Notes: generated from the sequence alone by a model not told the origin. Counted from the stretch's first letter, positions 40,764 through 50,545 are shown. The stretch is 64,000 nt of DNA from an uncultured Thioclava sp. (GCF_913064665.1 NZ_CAJYBT010000017.1:1-64000); one strand, 5' to 3'. Numbers and translations: made by a program.

Positions 40764-41213
40764 ATGGATATGCTCGACAATTTGCCGCGCGGCACGATCT
40801 GCATCGAAGATCTTGAGATCGGGATGCTGCGCTATCTGCGCAAGGAAATTACCAATCGCGACATTGAGCTGTTCGCCGAGGTCTCGACCGATCATAACCC
40901 GGTCCATCTGGATGATGCCTATGCCCAAGACACGATCTTCGAGGGGCGCATCGCGCATGGAATGCTGACGGCGGGGCTGATTTCTGCAGTGATCGGCGAA
41001 CAGCTTCCCGGCCATGGCACGGTCTATCTGGGCCAGTCGCTCAAGTTCATGGCGCCGGTGCGGCCGGGCGATGTGGTCTATGCTGAGGTCAAAGTGACCG
41101 CGATCGACCATTCGCGTCGCCGTGTCACGCTTGAAACCCATTGCGCGGTGGGCGATACGGTGGTGCTCAAGGGAGAGGCGCTGGTTCTGGCGCCCTCGCG
41201 CAAGTTCGACTGA
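40764..41213 (+). CDS. MaoC-like (R)-specific enoyl-CoA hydratase
   Basis: 149 residues of the hot-dog fold. The hydratase motif is DHNPVHLDDAYAQDTIFEGR followed by IAHGM, with catalytic Asp and His in place. This matches PhaJ-type (R)-enoyl-CoA hydratases that feed beta-oxidation intermediates into polyhydroxyalkanoate. GYRP-like elements are replaced by VRPGD near residue 108. The ATG at 40764 has AGGGA just upstream. It lies 29 bases before ribF in the same direction. The PHA role is supported by the phasin gene elsewhere in the window but unproven. Confidence 0.85.
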   Translation: MDMLDNLPRGTICIEDLEIGMLRYLRKEITNRDIELFAEVSTDHNPVHLDDAYAQDTIFEGRIAHGMLTAGLISAVIGEQLPGHGTVYLGQSLKFMAPVRPGDVVYAEVKVTAIDHSRRRVTLETHCAVGDTVVLKGEALVLAPSRKFD

Positions 41214-41242
41214 TCCGGCGACCCATGCCGGAAGGCGGGGTG

Positions 41243-42172
41243 ATGGAACGCTACTTTGACTGGAAATCGCTGCTGAAATCGGCCCGTGGTGCCTCGGTTG
41301 CGATGGGCAATTTCGACGGGCTCCATCTTGGTCACCAATCGGTGATTGATCAGGCGCGGGGCCGCGCAGCCCCTTTGGGTGTGATCACGTTTGAACCCCA
41401 TCCGCGCGAGTTTTTCGCCGCCCGCGCGGGCAAAACGGTTGCGCCGTTTCGCCTGATGAACCCCGAGGCGCGGGCCAATCGTCTGGCCAAGCTGGGCGTC
41501 GATGTCTTGTTTGAATTGCCCTTCAACGCTGAATTGGCCGATCAAAGCGCCGATCATTTCGCGCGCGATGTGTTGGGGCAGGGCTTGGGCGTGTCCCATG
41601 TCGCGGTGGGCGGTGATTTCCGTTTTGGGAAGGGCCGCGAGGGCGATGCGGCGATGCTGACGGATCTGGGGCAGCGTTACGGGTTCAACGTGACCATCGC
41701 GCCCTTGTTGCATGTCGATGGGGTCGAGGCGTCATCGACCGCGATTCGCGCGGCTTTGGCCGAGGGACGCCCGCAAGAGGCAGCCGCAATGCTAGGCCAT
41801 TTGCACCGTATCGAGGGCGCGGTGCTGCATGGCGAGAAACGGGGCCGCGAATTGGGCTATCCCACCGCGAACATGTCGGTGGCGGGGCTACACCTGCCCA
41901 AGCTCGGGGTTTACGCGGTCAAACTCGATGTGCTGAGCGGGCCGCATCAGGGCAGCTATCGCGGTGCTTCCAGTCTTGGCGTGCGTCCGATGTTTGGCGA
42001 GAATACCCCAAATCTTGAAACCTATATCTTTGATTTCAAAGGCGATCTTTATGGCGAGCATGTCTCGGTCGCCCTCGTCGAATATCTCCGCCCCGAGATG
42101 AAATTCGACAGCCTTGAGGCGCTGGTGGCGCAGATGGCGGCCGATTGTGACCGCGCGCGGGCGCTGACCTAG
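41243..42172 (+). CDS. ribF: bifunctional riboflavin kinase / FAD synthetase
   Basis: 309 residues. The N-terminal adenylyltransferase domain has VAMGNFDGLHLGHQ near residue 20 and EASSTAIRAALAEG near 170. The C-terminal kinase domain has RGRELGYPTANM and GVRPMFGE near residues 205-250. It converts riboflavin to FMN and then FAD. GGAAGG lies ahead of the ATG at 41243. Length is normal. Possibly cotranscribed with the upstream hydratase gene. Confidence 0.95.
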   Translation: MERYFDWKSLLKSARGASVAMGNFDGLHLGHQSVIDQARGRAAPLGVITFEPHPREFFAARAGKTVAPFRLMNPEARANRLAKLGVDVLFELPFNAELADQSADHFARDVLGQGLGVSHVAVGGDFRFGKGREGDAAMLTDLGQRYGFNVTIAPLLHVDGVEASSTAIRAALAEGRPQEAAAMLGHLHRIEGAVLHGEKRGRELGYPTANMSVAGLHLPKLGVYAVKLDVLSGPHQGSYRGASSLGVRPMFGENTPNLETYIFDFKGDLYGEHVSVALVEYLRPEMKFDSLEALVAQMAADCDRARALT

Positions 42173-42267
42173 GCGCAAGTCTCGCTCACGCACGCTTACC
42201 TGTGCTCACGAAAGCGGGAATATGGCACGCCCGCATGCGTTGCATCCCTCCAACCGGAGGATTTATC

Positions 42268-42740
42268 ATGCCATATCAACTCGCTGGGCCCAATTGCCGG
42301 GGGCGCAATTTGCTGGGTGCCGTGGCGCTTGTGTTCGCGGCCAGCTCCGGCGTTGCCGAATACGTGCAAGTGCCCGCCTGTGGCTCGGTGTCCGAAGTTG
42401 CAGATCGCTTTGAGGCAGCGGCGCAAAAGGCGGGGGCACCGTGTTCGCCCGCGTCGATCACGCCAGCGGCGCGGCTGCCGTTGATATGGAAATGCCCGAT
42501 GCGACGTTGGTGATTTTTGGCAACCCGCTGCTGGGCATGCCCGCGATGCAGCAAGATATTCGCGCCGGTGTGGTCCTGCTGCTGTGCGTTCTGGTGGCGG
42601 ATGAGGATGGCCAGACCATGCTGATCTATCAAAGCGTTGATGACATGTTCGCCGGCACGTCGGTCGACCCCAGCGCGGAATTCGCCACCAAGATGACGGG
42701 CGCTTTGGCGAAACTGACGGCGACAGCGGCCAAGGAATAA
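42268..42740 (+). pseudogene. DUF302 secreted protein with a frameshift
   Basis: The 5' part encodes a signal-peptide-like start and VSEVADRFEAAAQKAGA. The 3' part, in another frame, continues with FARVDHASGAAAVDMEMPD and LVIFGNPLLGMPAMQQD, the DUF302 core. One extra G in the G-run at about 42435 would join them into a normal protein of about 157 residues. GGAGG lies seven bases before the ATG. A homopolymer at the break makes sequencing error a real option. DUF302 proteins have no settled function. Confidence 0.75.
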
Positions 42741-42852
42741 CTGCTGCGGCTGGGCTGAAAGCCTTTGCTGTGAGGGGGCGCACAGAGGCGTGTTCATCGC
42801 GCTACTGTGTGCCCCCTTTCCATTTGCGCGCAATTGGGTCAGGTTCCGCGCC

Positions 42853-43302
42853 ATGAACAAACTGCGCCCCGAATTCTGGACCAAACCGCTTAAATCGCTC
42901 AACCCCGCTGAGTGGGAAGCGTTGTGCGATGGCTGCGGCAAATGCTGCCTGAACAAGCTGGAATATGAGGACACGAACGAGCTGGTTTTCACCCGCGTCG
43001 CCTGTCGATTGCTGGATGGCGAAACTTGTCGTTGCACCCAATATGACATTCGCCACCAATTCGTGCCCGAATGCGTGACGCTGAAGCCCGCCAGCATCGC
43101 CGATATCGCTTATTGGATGCCCAAGACTTGCGCCTATCGGCTGCGATTTGAGGGCAAGCCATTGGAAAGCTGGCACTATCTTATCTCTGGCTCATATGAA
43201 ACCGTGCATGAGGCGGGCCAGTCCGTGCGCGGCTGGACGGTGCCGGAGTTTGAGGTTCCCGAAGAAGATTGGGACGACTACACGATTGAGGATCTGTCAT
43301 GA
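42853..43302 (+). CDS. YcgN/UPF0260 cysteine-cluster protein
   Basis: 149 residues. The metal-binding-like cluster CDGCGKCCLNKLE is near residue 26. Further cysteines lie in VACRLLDGETCRCTQY and FVPECVTL. The ending AYWMPKTCAYRLRFEGKPL and SWHYLISG is typical of the UPF0260 family. Function is unknown; the cysteines suggest a zinc or iron-sulfur site. The ATG at 42853 is chosen by family length. It overlaps ltaE by four bases (ATGA), so the two are coupled. Confidence 0.88.
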   Translation: MNKLRPEFWTKPLKSLNPAEWEALCDGCGKCCLNKLEYEDTNELVFTRVACRLLDGETCRCTQYDIRHQFVPECVTLKPASIADIAYWMPKTCAYRLRFEGKPLESWHYLISGSYETVHEAGQSVRGWTVPEFEVPEEDWDDYTIEDLS

Positions 43303-44348
43303 ATTTTGCCTCCGACAACACCTCTGGCGCGCATCCTGATGTGATGGCGGCGCTGGGGGCGGCCAATACTGGCCACATGCCCTCTTATGGGGCCGATCTT
43401 CTGAGCGATGGCGTTCAGACCCGCATCCGCGAGATTTTCGAGGCCCCCGAGGCGCGCGTCTATCTTGTCGCGACCGGGACGGCGGCGAACGCGCTGTCCT
43501 GCGCGGTGCTGACCCAGCCCTGGGGCGCGATTTTCTGCCACCGCAACGCCCATATCGAAGAAGACGAATGCGGCGCGCCGGAATTTTACACCAATGGCTC
43601 CAAGCTGGTGCTGGTCGATGGGGCGGATGCCAAGATGGACCCGGTCGCGCTGGAACGCGCGATTGCCCATACCGGGCGGGGCGGCATTCACAACGTGCAG
43701 CGCGGGATGGTGTCGATCACCAACGCGACCGAGGCGGGCGCGGTTCATGCCCCCGCCGAGGTGGCCGCGCTCAGCGAAATCGCGCGCCGCTTTCATCTGC
43801 CCGTGCATATGGATGGCGCGCGCTTTTCCAATGCGCTGGTCGCAGCAGGCTGTTCGCCCGCCGAAATGACATGGAAGGCGGGCGTTGATGTGCTGTCCTT
43901 TGGGGGCACGAAAAACGGCTGCATGGGCGTTGAGGCGGTGGTGATTTTTGATCCTAAACGCGCCTGGGAGTTTGAGCTGCGCCGCAAACGTGGCGGGCAT
44001 CTGTTCTCCAAGCACCGCTTTCTGGCAGCCCAAATGCAAGCCTATCTGACCGATGATTTGTGGTTGAAGCTTGCCACGCATGCTAATGAAATGGCTGCGA
44101 AACTTTCCTTTGGCATCCAAGCTATTCCCGGCGCGAAGCTGGTGCATCCCACGCAGGCCAATGCGGTCTTTGCCGCTTTTCCGCGCGGGGCGCATAAGCG
44201 CGCGCAGGGGGCGGGGGCGTATTATTATCTCTGGCCGTTTGATCAATCGCTGGAGGGCGATGAAAATGTGCAGCTCGCCGCGCGGCTGGTCTGTTCTTGG
44301 GCCACCACGCCCGAAGAAATCGACGCGTTTCTGTCCCATCTGCGCTGA
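43299..44348 (+). CDS. ltaE: low-specificity L-threonine aldolase
   Basis: 349 residues of PLP-dependent fold type I. The N-terminus NFASDNTSGAHPDVMAAL is the usual substrate-site block. VHMDGARFSNAL near residue 170 holds the PLP-binding Asp, and the Schiff-base Lys is in SFGGTKNG near 206. The enzyme cleaves threonine and allo-threonine to glycine and acetaldehyde. Coupled to the YcgN-like gene upstream and followed by a strong two-way terminator. Confidence 0.92.
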   Translation: MNFASDNTSGAHPDVMAALGAANTGHMPSYGADLLSDGVQTRIREIFEAPEARVYLVATGTAANALSCAVLTQPWGAIFCHRNAHIEEDECGAPEFYTNGSKLVLVDGADAKMDPVALERAIAHTGRGGIHNVQRGMVSITNATEAGAVHAPAEVAALSEIARRFHLPVHMDGARFSNALVAAGCSPAEMTWKAGVDVLSFGGTKNGCMGVEAVVIFDPKRAWEFELRRKRGGHLFSKHRFLAAQMQAYLTDDLWLKLATHANEMAAKLSFGIQAIPGAKLVHPTQANAVFAAFPRGAHKRAQGAGAYYYLWPFDQSLEGDENVQLAARLVCSWATTPEEIDAFLSHLR

Positions 44349-44387
44349 CGCGCCGCGCAGGTTGCCGCGCCACACATGAGCCATTAA

Positions 44388-44420
44388 AAACGCGCCGCAG
44401 AGGCTCTCTGCGGCGCGTTT
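44388..44420. terminator. bidirectional terminator between ltaE and sat-cysC
   Basis: A perfect 15-bp stem (44388-44402 with 44406-44420) and a GCT loop. TTT ends the plus-strand arm and five T follow on the minus strand. Confidence 0.88.
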
Positions 44421-44443
44421 CAGTGTGTCAGGGCAAGGCGCGA

Positions 44444-46159
44444 TCAGCCTTTGATCAGCCCCATGCTTTCGAGCTTCAGGATCACCTGATGGGCGCAGTG
44501 ATCGACATCCACATCCTTGGTGTCCACGACCAGCTCGGCATTGGTAGGGGCCTCGTAAGGGTCTGAAATTCCCGTGAATTCCTTGATCTTGCCCTCGCGT
44601 GCAAGCTTATACAGCCCCTTGCGGTCCCGCGATTCACATTCCTCCAGCGAGGTCGCGACATGGATTTCGACGAAGGCCCCGAACGCCTCGATCATTTCGC
44701 GCACGCTGCGCCGCGTCGCGGTATAGGGCGCGATGGGCGCACAGATCGCGATGCCGCCATTCTTGGTGATTTCGCTCGCGACATAGCCGATGCGTTCGAT
44801 GTTGAGGTCGCGGTGCTCTTTGGAGAACCCCAGTTCGCTCGACAGGTGTTTGCGCACCACATCGCCATCCAGCAAGGTGACCGGACGCCCGCCCATCTCC
44901 ATCAGCTTGACCATCAACGCATTGGCAATGGTGGATTTTCCTGACCCCGACAGGCCGGTGAAGAACACCGTAAAGCCCTGCTTGGCGCGCGGCGGCGAGG
45001 TGCGGCGCAACTCGGCCACCACTTCGGGGAAGGAGAACCACTCGGGGATTTCCAGACCTTCGCGCAGACGGCGGCGCAGCTCGGTGCCCGAGATGTTGAG
45101 GATGGTGACATTGTCACGATCCTCGATCTCGTCATTGGGCTCGTATTGGGCGCGTTCCTGCACATAGACCATGTGTTTGAAATCGACCATTTCGATGCCG
45201 ATATCATCCTGATTGGCACGGAACAGATCTTGCGCGTCATAGGGGCCGTAGAAATCCTCGCCCGCCGAGTTCTTGCCCGGACCCGCATGATCGCGCCCGA
45301 CGATGATATGGGTGCAGCCGTGGTTCTTGCGGATCAAGCCGTGCCAGACCGCCTCACGCGGGCCCGCCATGCGCATTGCAAGATTGAGCAGGCTCATCGT
45401 GGTGGTCGATTGCGGATATTTGTCCAGCACCGCCTCGTAGCAGCGCACGCGGGTGAAGTGATCGACATCGCCGGGCTTGGTCATGCCTACGACCGGGTGG
45501 ATCAGCAGGTTGGCTTGGGCCTCTTTGGCGGCGCGGAAGGTCAGTTCCTGGTGCGCACGGTGCAGCGGGTTGCGGGTCTGGAAGGCGACAACCTTGCGCC
45601 AGCCCATCTTGCGGAAATAGGCGCGCAATTCGTTGGGCGTGTCGCGGCGACCTTTGAAATCGTAATGCACAGGGGGCTGGATGCCAGTGATCGGGCCACC
45701 CAGATAAACCGGGCCTGCGGTGTTGTGCAGATAGTTCACCGCCGGGTGGGCGAGATCATCGGCGCCAAAGACCTTTTCGGCCTCATGGGCTTTGTTGGGC
45801 ACCCATTTATCGGTGATCGAGAGGATCGCAAGGATCACGCCCTCTTGGTCGCGCAGCGCAATATCCTGACCTTCTTCGATGCCCTCGGCAAATTTTTCCG
45901 ACACATCAAGATTGATCGGCATCGGCCACAGCGCGCCATCGGCCAGACGCATATTGTCCACGACGCCGTTGTAATCTTCTTCGCTCATAAAGCCTTTGAG
46001 CGGATTGAACCCGCCATTCATCAGCAGTTCCAGATCGCAAATCTGACGCGCGGTCAGATCCCAGCTGGTCAGGTTACCGGCCTCAACCTTGAGCTTCTGC
46101 GCCGACTCATATGAGACAAAAAGTTCGGGGACCGGGGCGTGGATCGGGGGCTGGCTCAT
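44444..46159 (-). CDS. bifunctional sulfate adenylyltransferase / adenylylsulfate kinase
   Basis: 571 residues in two domains. The ATP-sulfurylase domain (about 1-385) has the nucleotide motif QTRNPLHRAHQEL near residue 195 and VGRDHAGPGKN near 290. The APS kinase domain (about 395-571) has Walker A GLSGSGKST, then the DGD of LLDGDVVRKHLS. Together they make PAPS from sulfate and ATP in assimilation or sulfation. This Sat-CysC fusion is common in Rhodobacterales. The ATG at 46159 is preferred; upstream codons lack family similarity. Transcribed alone toward the terminator. Confidence 0.94.
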   Translation of the reverse strand: MSQPPIHAPVPELFVSYESAQKLKVEAGNLTSWDLTARQICDLELLMNGGFNPLKGFMSEEDYNGVVDNMRLADGALWPMPINLDVSEKFAEGIEEGQDIALRDQEGVILAILSITDKWVPNKAHEAEKVFGADDLAHPAVNYLHNTAGPVYLGGPITGIQPPVHYDFKGRRDTPNELRAYFRKMGWRKVVAFQTRNPLHRAHQELTFRAAKEAQANLLIHPVVGMTKPGDVDHFTRVRCYEAVLDKYPQSTTTMSLLNLAMRMAGPREAVWHGLIRKNHGCTHIIVGRDHAGPGKNSAGEDFYGPYDAQDLFRANQDDIGIEMVDFKHMVYVQERAQYEPNDEIEDRDNVTILNISGTELRRRLREGLEIPEWFSFPEVVAELRRTSPPRAKQGFTVFFTGLSGSGKSTIANALMVKLMEMGGRPVTLLDGDVVRKHLSSELGFSKEHRDLNIERIGYVASEITKNGGIAICAPIAPYTATRRSVREMIEAFGAFVEIHVATSLEECESRDRKGLYKLAREGKIKEFTGISDPYEAPTNAELVVDTKDVDVDHCAHQVILKLESMGLIKG

Positions 46160-46319
46160 AATATGCACTGTCCTGCTGCTTGAGATATGGTCGGGATGAA
46201 ACTCCGTGCCCGCGCGGCTTAGACCCGATGGGAGCGCCATTTCAAGCAAAACTGTGCCCATTCAGCAGAGTTTTCAGGCCAATTCACCCGTTTCGGTGCA
46301 ACTTTGCCGATATGAGAGA

Positions 46320-46862
46320 CTATCGCGGTGGCAAGTCGCGAAACGCCATTTTTTCCGGCGGGCCAGTCCATTCGGGGTGATCGGCCTGCGCGGTGCGCAG
46401 CGCGGCACGAAACCGCCGCAGCGCGCCCAGCCCCGGCAAGCGCGGAATATGGGCCAACTCCCAATGGATGCCGTTGATCGGATCGTCGAAAAATACCGCA
46501 TAATAGCCCGGCGCATAAACCGGGTATTCCTGCGGCGTATCGGTCACGCTTAGCCCGCGCGGGATCAGGAAGTTGTGGTGAAACGCATCCACCTCGCGCC
46601 GGTTGCGCGCCCAAAGCGCGATGTGATGAATCCCCACCGCACGCGCCGCATGATCAAGCTTTTGCCCCGTCTGTGCGGGCTGAATGCCGATATAGGAATG
46701 GGGCATCGGAAAGCGCGCCATGTAATAGGTCGAGCGATAACCGATATCGAGCGTCCAGAAACTTTTATAACCCAGCCAGCCAAACATCGCGTCATAAAAC
46801 GCGACCGAGTTTTCGTAATCGAGTACCGAAAATTCAACGTGATTGACCCCGCGCCAGCGCAT
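46320..46862 (-). CDS. VOC-family (glyoxalase/bleomycin-resistance-like) protein
   Basis: 180 residues. It opens with GVNHVEFSVLDYENSVAFYD, the first half-motif of the vicinal oxygen chelate fold with a metal-ligand His. The second half has GIHHIALWARNRREVDAFH and the ending FFDDPINGIHWELAHIP with a metal-ligand Glu. VOC enzymes include dioxygenases, isomerases and resistance proteins, so the reaction cannot be assigned. An extension of about 35 residues follows the VOC fold. Transcribed alone on the minus strand. Confidence 0.85.
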   Translation of the reverse strand: MRWRGVNHVEFSVLDYENSVAFYDAMFGWLGYKSFWTLDIGYRSTYYMARFPMPHSYIGIQPAQTGQKLDHAARAVGIHHIALWARNRREVDAFHHNFLIPRGLSVTDTPQEYPVYAPGYYAVFFDDPINGIHWELAHIPRLPGLGALRRFRAALRTAQADHPEWTGPPEKMAFRDLPPR

Positions 46863-46920
46863 CCGCAGCCCTCCTGTTGGCGCGCAGATTAGCCGATGTT
46901 CGTGTCAGGTCAATGATGGC

Positions 46921-47397
46921 TCAGGCGCAAACGGGGTAGGGCGGGTGCCACGGCAGGGCGGGGCCTGCGGCGCGCACGATGGAGGACGAGACCTCAAACA
47001 GCACCAGATGGCTGAGATCGGGGCGCGAGCGCGAGGCGTAGATCATCCCTTGCGCCCCTGTCGCGCGTGCGTGCTCGGAATAGACCCATGTCGGGGCCGG
47101 GGCACCGTTGGCGCGGATGTCTTGCCAGACGACCGAGGCCGCTTGCGCCTGAGGCGTTGTGCGAAGATCAAGGATGCGCGCGGCATCGACGGCCAGTTCC
47201 ACGATCACGCGCGGCGCGTCATCGGCCCTGACATAGCGCCGGATCGCCACGCCCGCGCCCTCAGCCGAGAGCGAAGCATAAAGCGCGGCCTGCCCGGCGT
47301 GGTGCAACCGCCCCTCGGGCGCGCGCACCGAGGCGCAGGGCTTTGCGGCCCGATCGGCGAACAAAATCCGCCAGACCGGGCCGCAAAAAGAGATCAC
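46921..47397 (-). CDS. RES-domain protein
   Basis: About 158 residues. [11 protein letters not shown] then [19 protein letters not shown] resembles the RES family (PF08808), where the first Arg and the Tyr take part in NAD+ phosphorolysis. The end [16 protein letters not shown] also fits. I cannot place the catalytic Glu with confidence; the usual position reads [13 protein letters not shown] toxins are normally paired with an Xre/ParS antitoxin, but none is next to it. The GTG at 47397 overlaps the trxB stop (GTGA), suggesting coupling. An upstream ATG at 47424 would extend 27 bases into trxB. Confidence 0.65.
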   Translation of the reverse strand: MISFCGPVWRILFADRAAKPCASVRAPEGRLHHAGQAALYASLSAEGAGVAIRRYVRADDAPRVIVELAVDAARILDLRTTPQAQAASVVWQDIRANGAPAPTWVYSEHARATGAQGMIYASRSRPDLSHLVLFEVSSSIVRAAGPALPWHPPYPVCA

Positions 47398-48344
47398 TCG
47401 GCCTCGCCCTGTTCGGCCAGCCATTTCTCGGCATCCAGCGCCGCCATGCAGCCCATCCCGGCACTCGTCACGGCTTGGCGATAAGTGTGATCGGTCAGAT
47501 CGCCCGCGGCAAACACACCCTCGACAGAGGTGCGCGTCGAACCCGGATCGACCCAGACATAGCCGCCCGAATGCAGTTTCAACTGCTCGGTGACCAGTTC
47601 GGACGAGGGGGCATGGCCAATCGCCACGAAGAACCCGTCACATGGCACGACTTTTTCCGCCCCGTCCGTGGTGGATTTCACCCGCACACCGGTCACGCCC
47701 AGCGGGTTCTCATCGCCCAAGATTTCCTCGACCGTGTGATTCCACAGCAATTCGACCTTGGGGTTCTTGAAAAGCCGCTCTTGCAGGATCTTTTCCGAAC
47801 GCAGCGTGTCGCGGCGATGGATCAGCGTCACTTTCGAGGCGAAATTGGTCAGGAATAGCGCCTCTTCCACGGCCGTATTGCCGCCACCGATCACGACAAC
47901 CTCTTTGCCACGGTAAAAGAACCCGTCACAGGTCGCACAGGCCGACACGCCGAACCCCTTGAACTTCTCTTCCGAGGGCAAATCCAGCCATTTCGCCTGC
48001 GCGCCGGTGGCGAGGATCACGGCCGAGGCTTCATACACCGTGCCCGAATCGCTTTGGGCGATGAAGGGGCGCTTGGAGAGGTCGAGATCGGTGATCATAT
48101 CGGTGATCACCTCAGCGCCCATCGCCTTGGCATGAGCCTCCATTTTGACCATCAGATCGGGGCCCTGAATTTCGGTCTCACCGGGCCAGTTTTCGACCTC
48201 AGTCGTAATCGTCAGCTGCCCGCCCGGCTGCATGCCCTGCACCAAGACCGGCTCGAGCATCGCGCGCGAGGCATAGACCGCGGCGGTGTAACCCGCAGGC
48301 CCCGAGCCGATGATCAGAACCTTCGTTTTCTTCGTCTCGCCCAT
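47394..48344 (-). CDS. trxB: thioredoxin-disulfide reductase
   Basis: 316 residues. The FAD motif is [14 protein letters not shown] near residue 10, the redox CxxC is Cys136-Cys139 in [13 protein letters not shown], the NADPH motif is [13 protein letters not shown], and the second FAD motif is [10 protein letters not shown] near 275. The enzyme reduces thioredoxin with NADPH. It is divergent from an Lrp-family regulator and coupled downstream to the RES-domain gene. Confidence 0.96.
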   Translation of the reverse strand: MGETKKTKVLIIGSGPAGYTAAVYASRAMLEPVLVQGMQPGGQLTITTEVENWPGETEIQGPDLMVKMEAHAKAMGAEVITDMITDLDLSKRPFIAQSDSGTVYEASAVILATGAQAKWLDLPSEEKFKGFGVSACATCDGFFYRGKEVVVIGGGNTAVEEALFLTNFASKVTLIHRRDTLRSEKILQERLFKNPKVELLWNHTVEEILGDENPLGVTGVRVKSTTDGAEKVVPCDGFFVAIGHAPSSELVTEQLKLHSGGYVWVDPGSTRTSVEGVFAAGDLTDHTYRQAVTSAGMGCMAALDAEKWLAEQGEAE

Positions 48345-48511
48345 CCCGGCCTCCGTAAAAATTCCTGATTGGATATAGTCGGCCCGGGGCGTGACGAAAA
48401 GCCCTTGTGATGCGCGACGAATTGCCCTTGCCCTCGGGCGCGCGAAATTTTATTGCGCATAGTCCGCCCCACGGGTAAGTTCCGCAGCAAGTCACGAAGG
48501 ATTATTTCAAC

Positions 48512-49012
48512 ATGCCCACGACCCGGCTCGACGATATCGACCGCAAGATTCTGGCCGAGCTTCAGGGCGATGGTCGCATGACCAATGTCGAACTGGCCAA
48601 GCGAGTCGGTATTTCCGCGCCCCCCTGTCTGCGCCGCGTGCGCACATTGGAAGAGGCGGGCTATATTCAGGGCTACCACGCCGATGTGAACCCGCGCGAA
48701 TTGGGCTTTGAGGTGCAGGTCTTTGCAATGGTGCGGCTGCAAAGTCAGGCCGAGGCTGATCTGTCCGCCTTTGAGGCGCGCTGCCGCGACTGGCCGCTTG
48801 TGCGCGAATGCCACATGTTGAACGGTGAGATCGACTTTGTGCTCAAATGTGTGGCCCCCGATCTGTCCAGTTTCCAAAGTTTCCTGACCGGGCAGCTGAC
48901 GGCGGCCGATAACGTCGCCTCGGTCAAGACCAGCCTTGTGATCCGCTGCGCCAAGGATGATCCCGGCGTGCCCTTTGACGTGCTTGAGGCGCGGCTGGCA
49001 AAACGGGCCTGA
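48512..49012 (+). CDS. Lrp/AsnC-family transcriptional regulator
   Basis: 166 residues. The N-terminal winged HTH (residues 5-55) contains LDDIDRKILAELQGDGRMTN and VGISAPPCLRRVRTLEEAG. A C-terminal RAM ligand domain contains REFHMLNGE-like RECHMLNGEIDFVLK. Such proteins respond to amino acids. It lies divergent from trxB, with a 167-base shared upstream region in which I see no clear operator. Its effector is unknown. Confidence 0.92.
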   Translation: MPTTRLDDIDRKILAELQGDGRMTNVELAKRVGISAPPCLRRVRTLEEAGYIQGYHADVNPRELGFEVQVFAMVRLQSQAEADLSAFEARCRDWPLVRECHMLNGEIDFVLKCVAPDLSSFQSFLTGQLTAADNVASVKTSLVIRCAKDDPGVPFDVLEARLAKRA

Positions 49013-49180
49013 TCGCTAGGGACGGATCTTGCGCTGTGTCTTGAGAACGAGACGCGGATCTGCCAAGGCGCTGTAGCTTTAGCACCACATCACCGACGCG
49101 CCCCAAGGAATTATCGGGATAGCGCAGCAACCCAGTTCAAGGGCGCGCGCAAGCCAGCATCATGCGCGCCGCCTTCTGGG

Positions 49181-50545
49181 TTAACGCGGGGTTAGGCGCA
49201 GCCAGATCCCGTCTCGCCCGCGCACGGTCAGATGGGCCACCGGGACGGGTTCGCGCCCTGTCACGGGGTCAATGCGAAACGCCCGCACGATCATCGACAA
49301 TAGCAGCGGTCCCTCGGCCATCGCGAAACCCGCGCCGGGGCAGGCACGCGCGCCGGTCGAGAACGGGATATAGGCGCGGCGCAAGCCGGTCTTGCCGTTG
49401 GGCGTGTCCCAGCGGGCGGGATCAAAGCCGTCGGGATTGTCCCAAATCCGCTCGTGGCGGTGCAGATGCCACGGGCTGATCACCACCTGCGAGCCTGCTT
49501 TGACACGGCGGTTGCGGAAGGTTTCCGGGCATTTCGCCTCGCGCACGAACATCGGCACGGGCGGGTAAAGTCGCATCGTCTCGCGAAACACGGCGCGGCT
49601 GAGCTTTAGCTTGTTGAGGATTGAAAAATAAGGGATTTCATCGGCTAAGACCGTTTCGGCCTCAGCCGCGATCCGATCTTGCCAATCGGGGTTCGTGGCC
49701 AGCAGATACAGTGACCATGCCAGCGCCGAAGCCGAGGTTTCATGCCCGGCGAGGAAAAAGATTGCGACCTGATCGACCATTTCAGCGGTGTCAAAGGTCT
49801 TGCCCGTTTCGGGGTCGGGCGTGGTCATGATCTTGGTCGCCAGATCGTTGGGCGCGGTGCCCTGTGCGATCTGCGCGGCGCGCTGCGTCGTCAAGCTTTC
49901 AATCAACGCGCGGATGCGGCGGGCGGTGCGTTTCGTCTGGCGCGAATGAAAGCGCGGAAACCAGCGCGGAAGCGGCAGCAGCGCGCCCAGATTGACCACG
50001 GGCGAGGCGCGTTGATGGGATTTGAACTCGGTAAACACGGCACCTGCGGTTTCATCCTCAATCGGGATCGAGAACAGCGTGCGAAAGATGATATCGGCGG
50101 CCGAGTGCGAGGTTTCTAACTCAATATCAATAGGTTGTGATCCGACCTTCATCTTGAGTCGATCCACGCAAGCCACCCCCGCATCCCACATCGCGGGGAA
50201 GGTTTCGCGCAGCTTGCCGCCCTCAAAAGCGGGGTCAATGATGCGGCGCTGCGCCAGCCATTGTTCGCCATTGGTGATGAACACGCTTTCACGCAACAGC
50301 GGCTTCAGCCCCTCGCGCACGCGGTCGGATTTCGGGAAATCCATCGGGCGCTCTTTGAGTACGAGATCGACCAGATCGGGATCATTGCACAGGTACGAGC
50401 GAAAAAACGGTGTGCGAAACTCGGCCATCCAAGCGCGATAGAGCCGCGCGGGCTGTGCCGAAAGGATGTCGGATTTGAACAGCCGAAAATAGCGCCAGAG
50501 CGAGACGCGATCGGGGCGCGGTATGGGTTTGGGCGGCTGGCTCAT
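49181..50545 (-). CDS. cytochrome P450
   Basis: 454 residues. The I-helix oxygen-activation motif is FFLAGHETSASAL near residue 270, the K-helix ExxR is FRETMRLYPP, and the heme-binding loop is FSTGARACPGAGFA with the Cys ligand near residue 398. There is no membrane anchor or fused reductase. The substrate is unknown; the sequence resembles bacterial P450s close to the CYP4/CYP102 style of motif. Its ATG overlaps the stop of the upstream membrane hydrolase gene by four bases, so the two are coupled. No ferredoxin gene lies nearby. Confidence 0.93.
   Translation of the reverse strand: MSQPPKPIPRPDRVSLWRYFRLFKSDILSAQPARLYRAWMAEFRTPFFRSYLCNDPDLVDLVLKERPMDFPKSDRVREGLKPLLRESVFITNGEQWLAQRRIIDPAFEGGKLRETFPAMWDAGVACVDRLKMKVGSQPIDIELETSHSAADIIFRTLFSIPIEDETAGAVFTEFKSHQRASPVVNLGALLPLPRWFPRFHSRQTKRTARRIRALIESLTTQRAAQIAQGTAPNDLATKIMTTPDPETGKTFDTAEMVDQVAIFFLAGHETSASALAWSLYLLATNPDWQDRIAAEAETVLADEIPYFSILNKLKLSRAVFRETMRLYPPVPMFVREAKCPETFRNRRVKAGSQVVISPWHLHRHERIWDNPDGFDPARWDTPNGKTGLRRAYIPFSTGARACPGAGFAMAEGPLLLSMIVRAFRIDPVTGREPVPVAHLTVRGRDGIWLRLTPR

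Noticed and set aside
48924-49130. Short minus-strand frame overlapping the end of the Lrp gene
   Set aside because: It is mostly antisense to a clear coding gene and has no recognisable domain.
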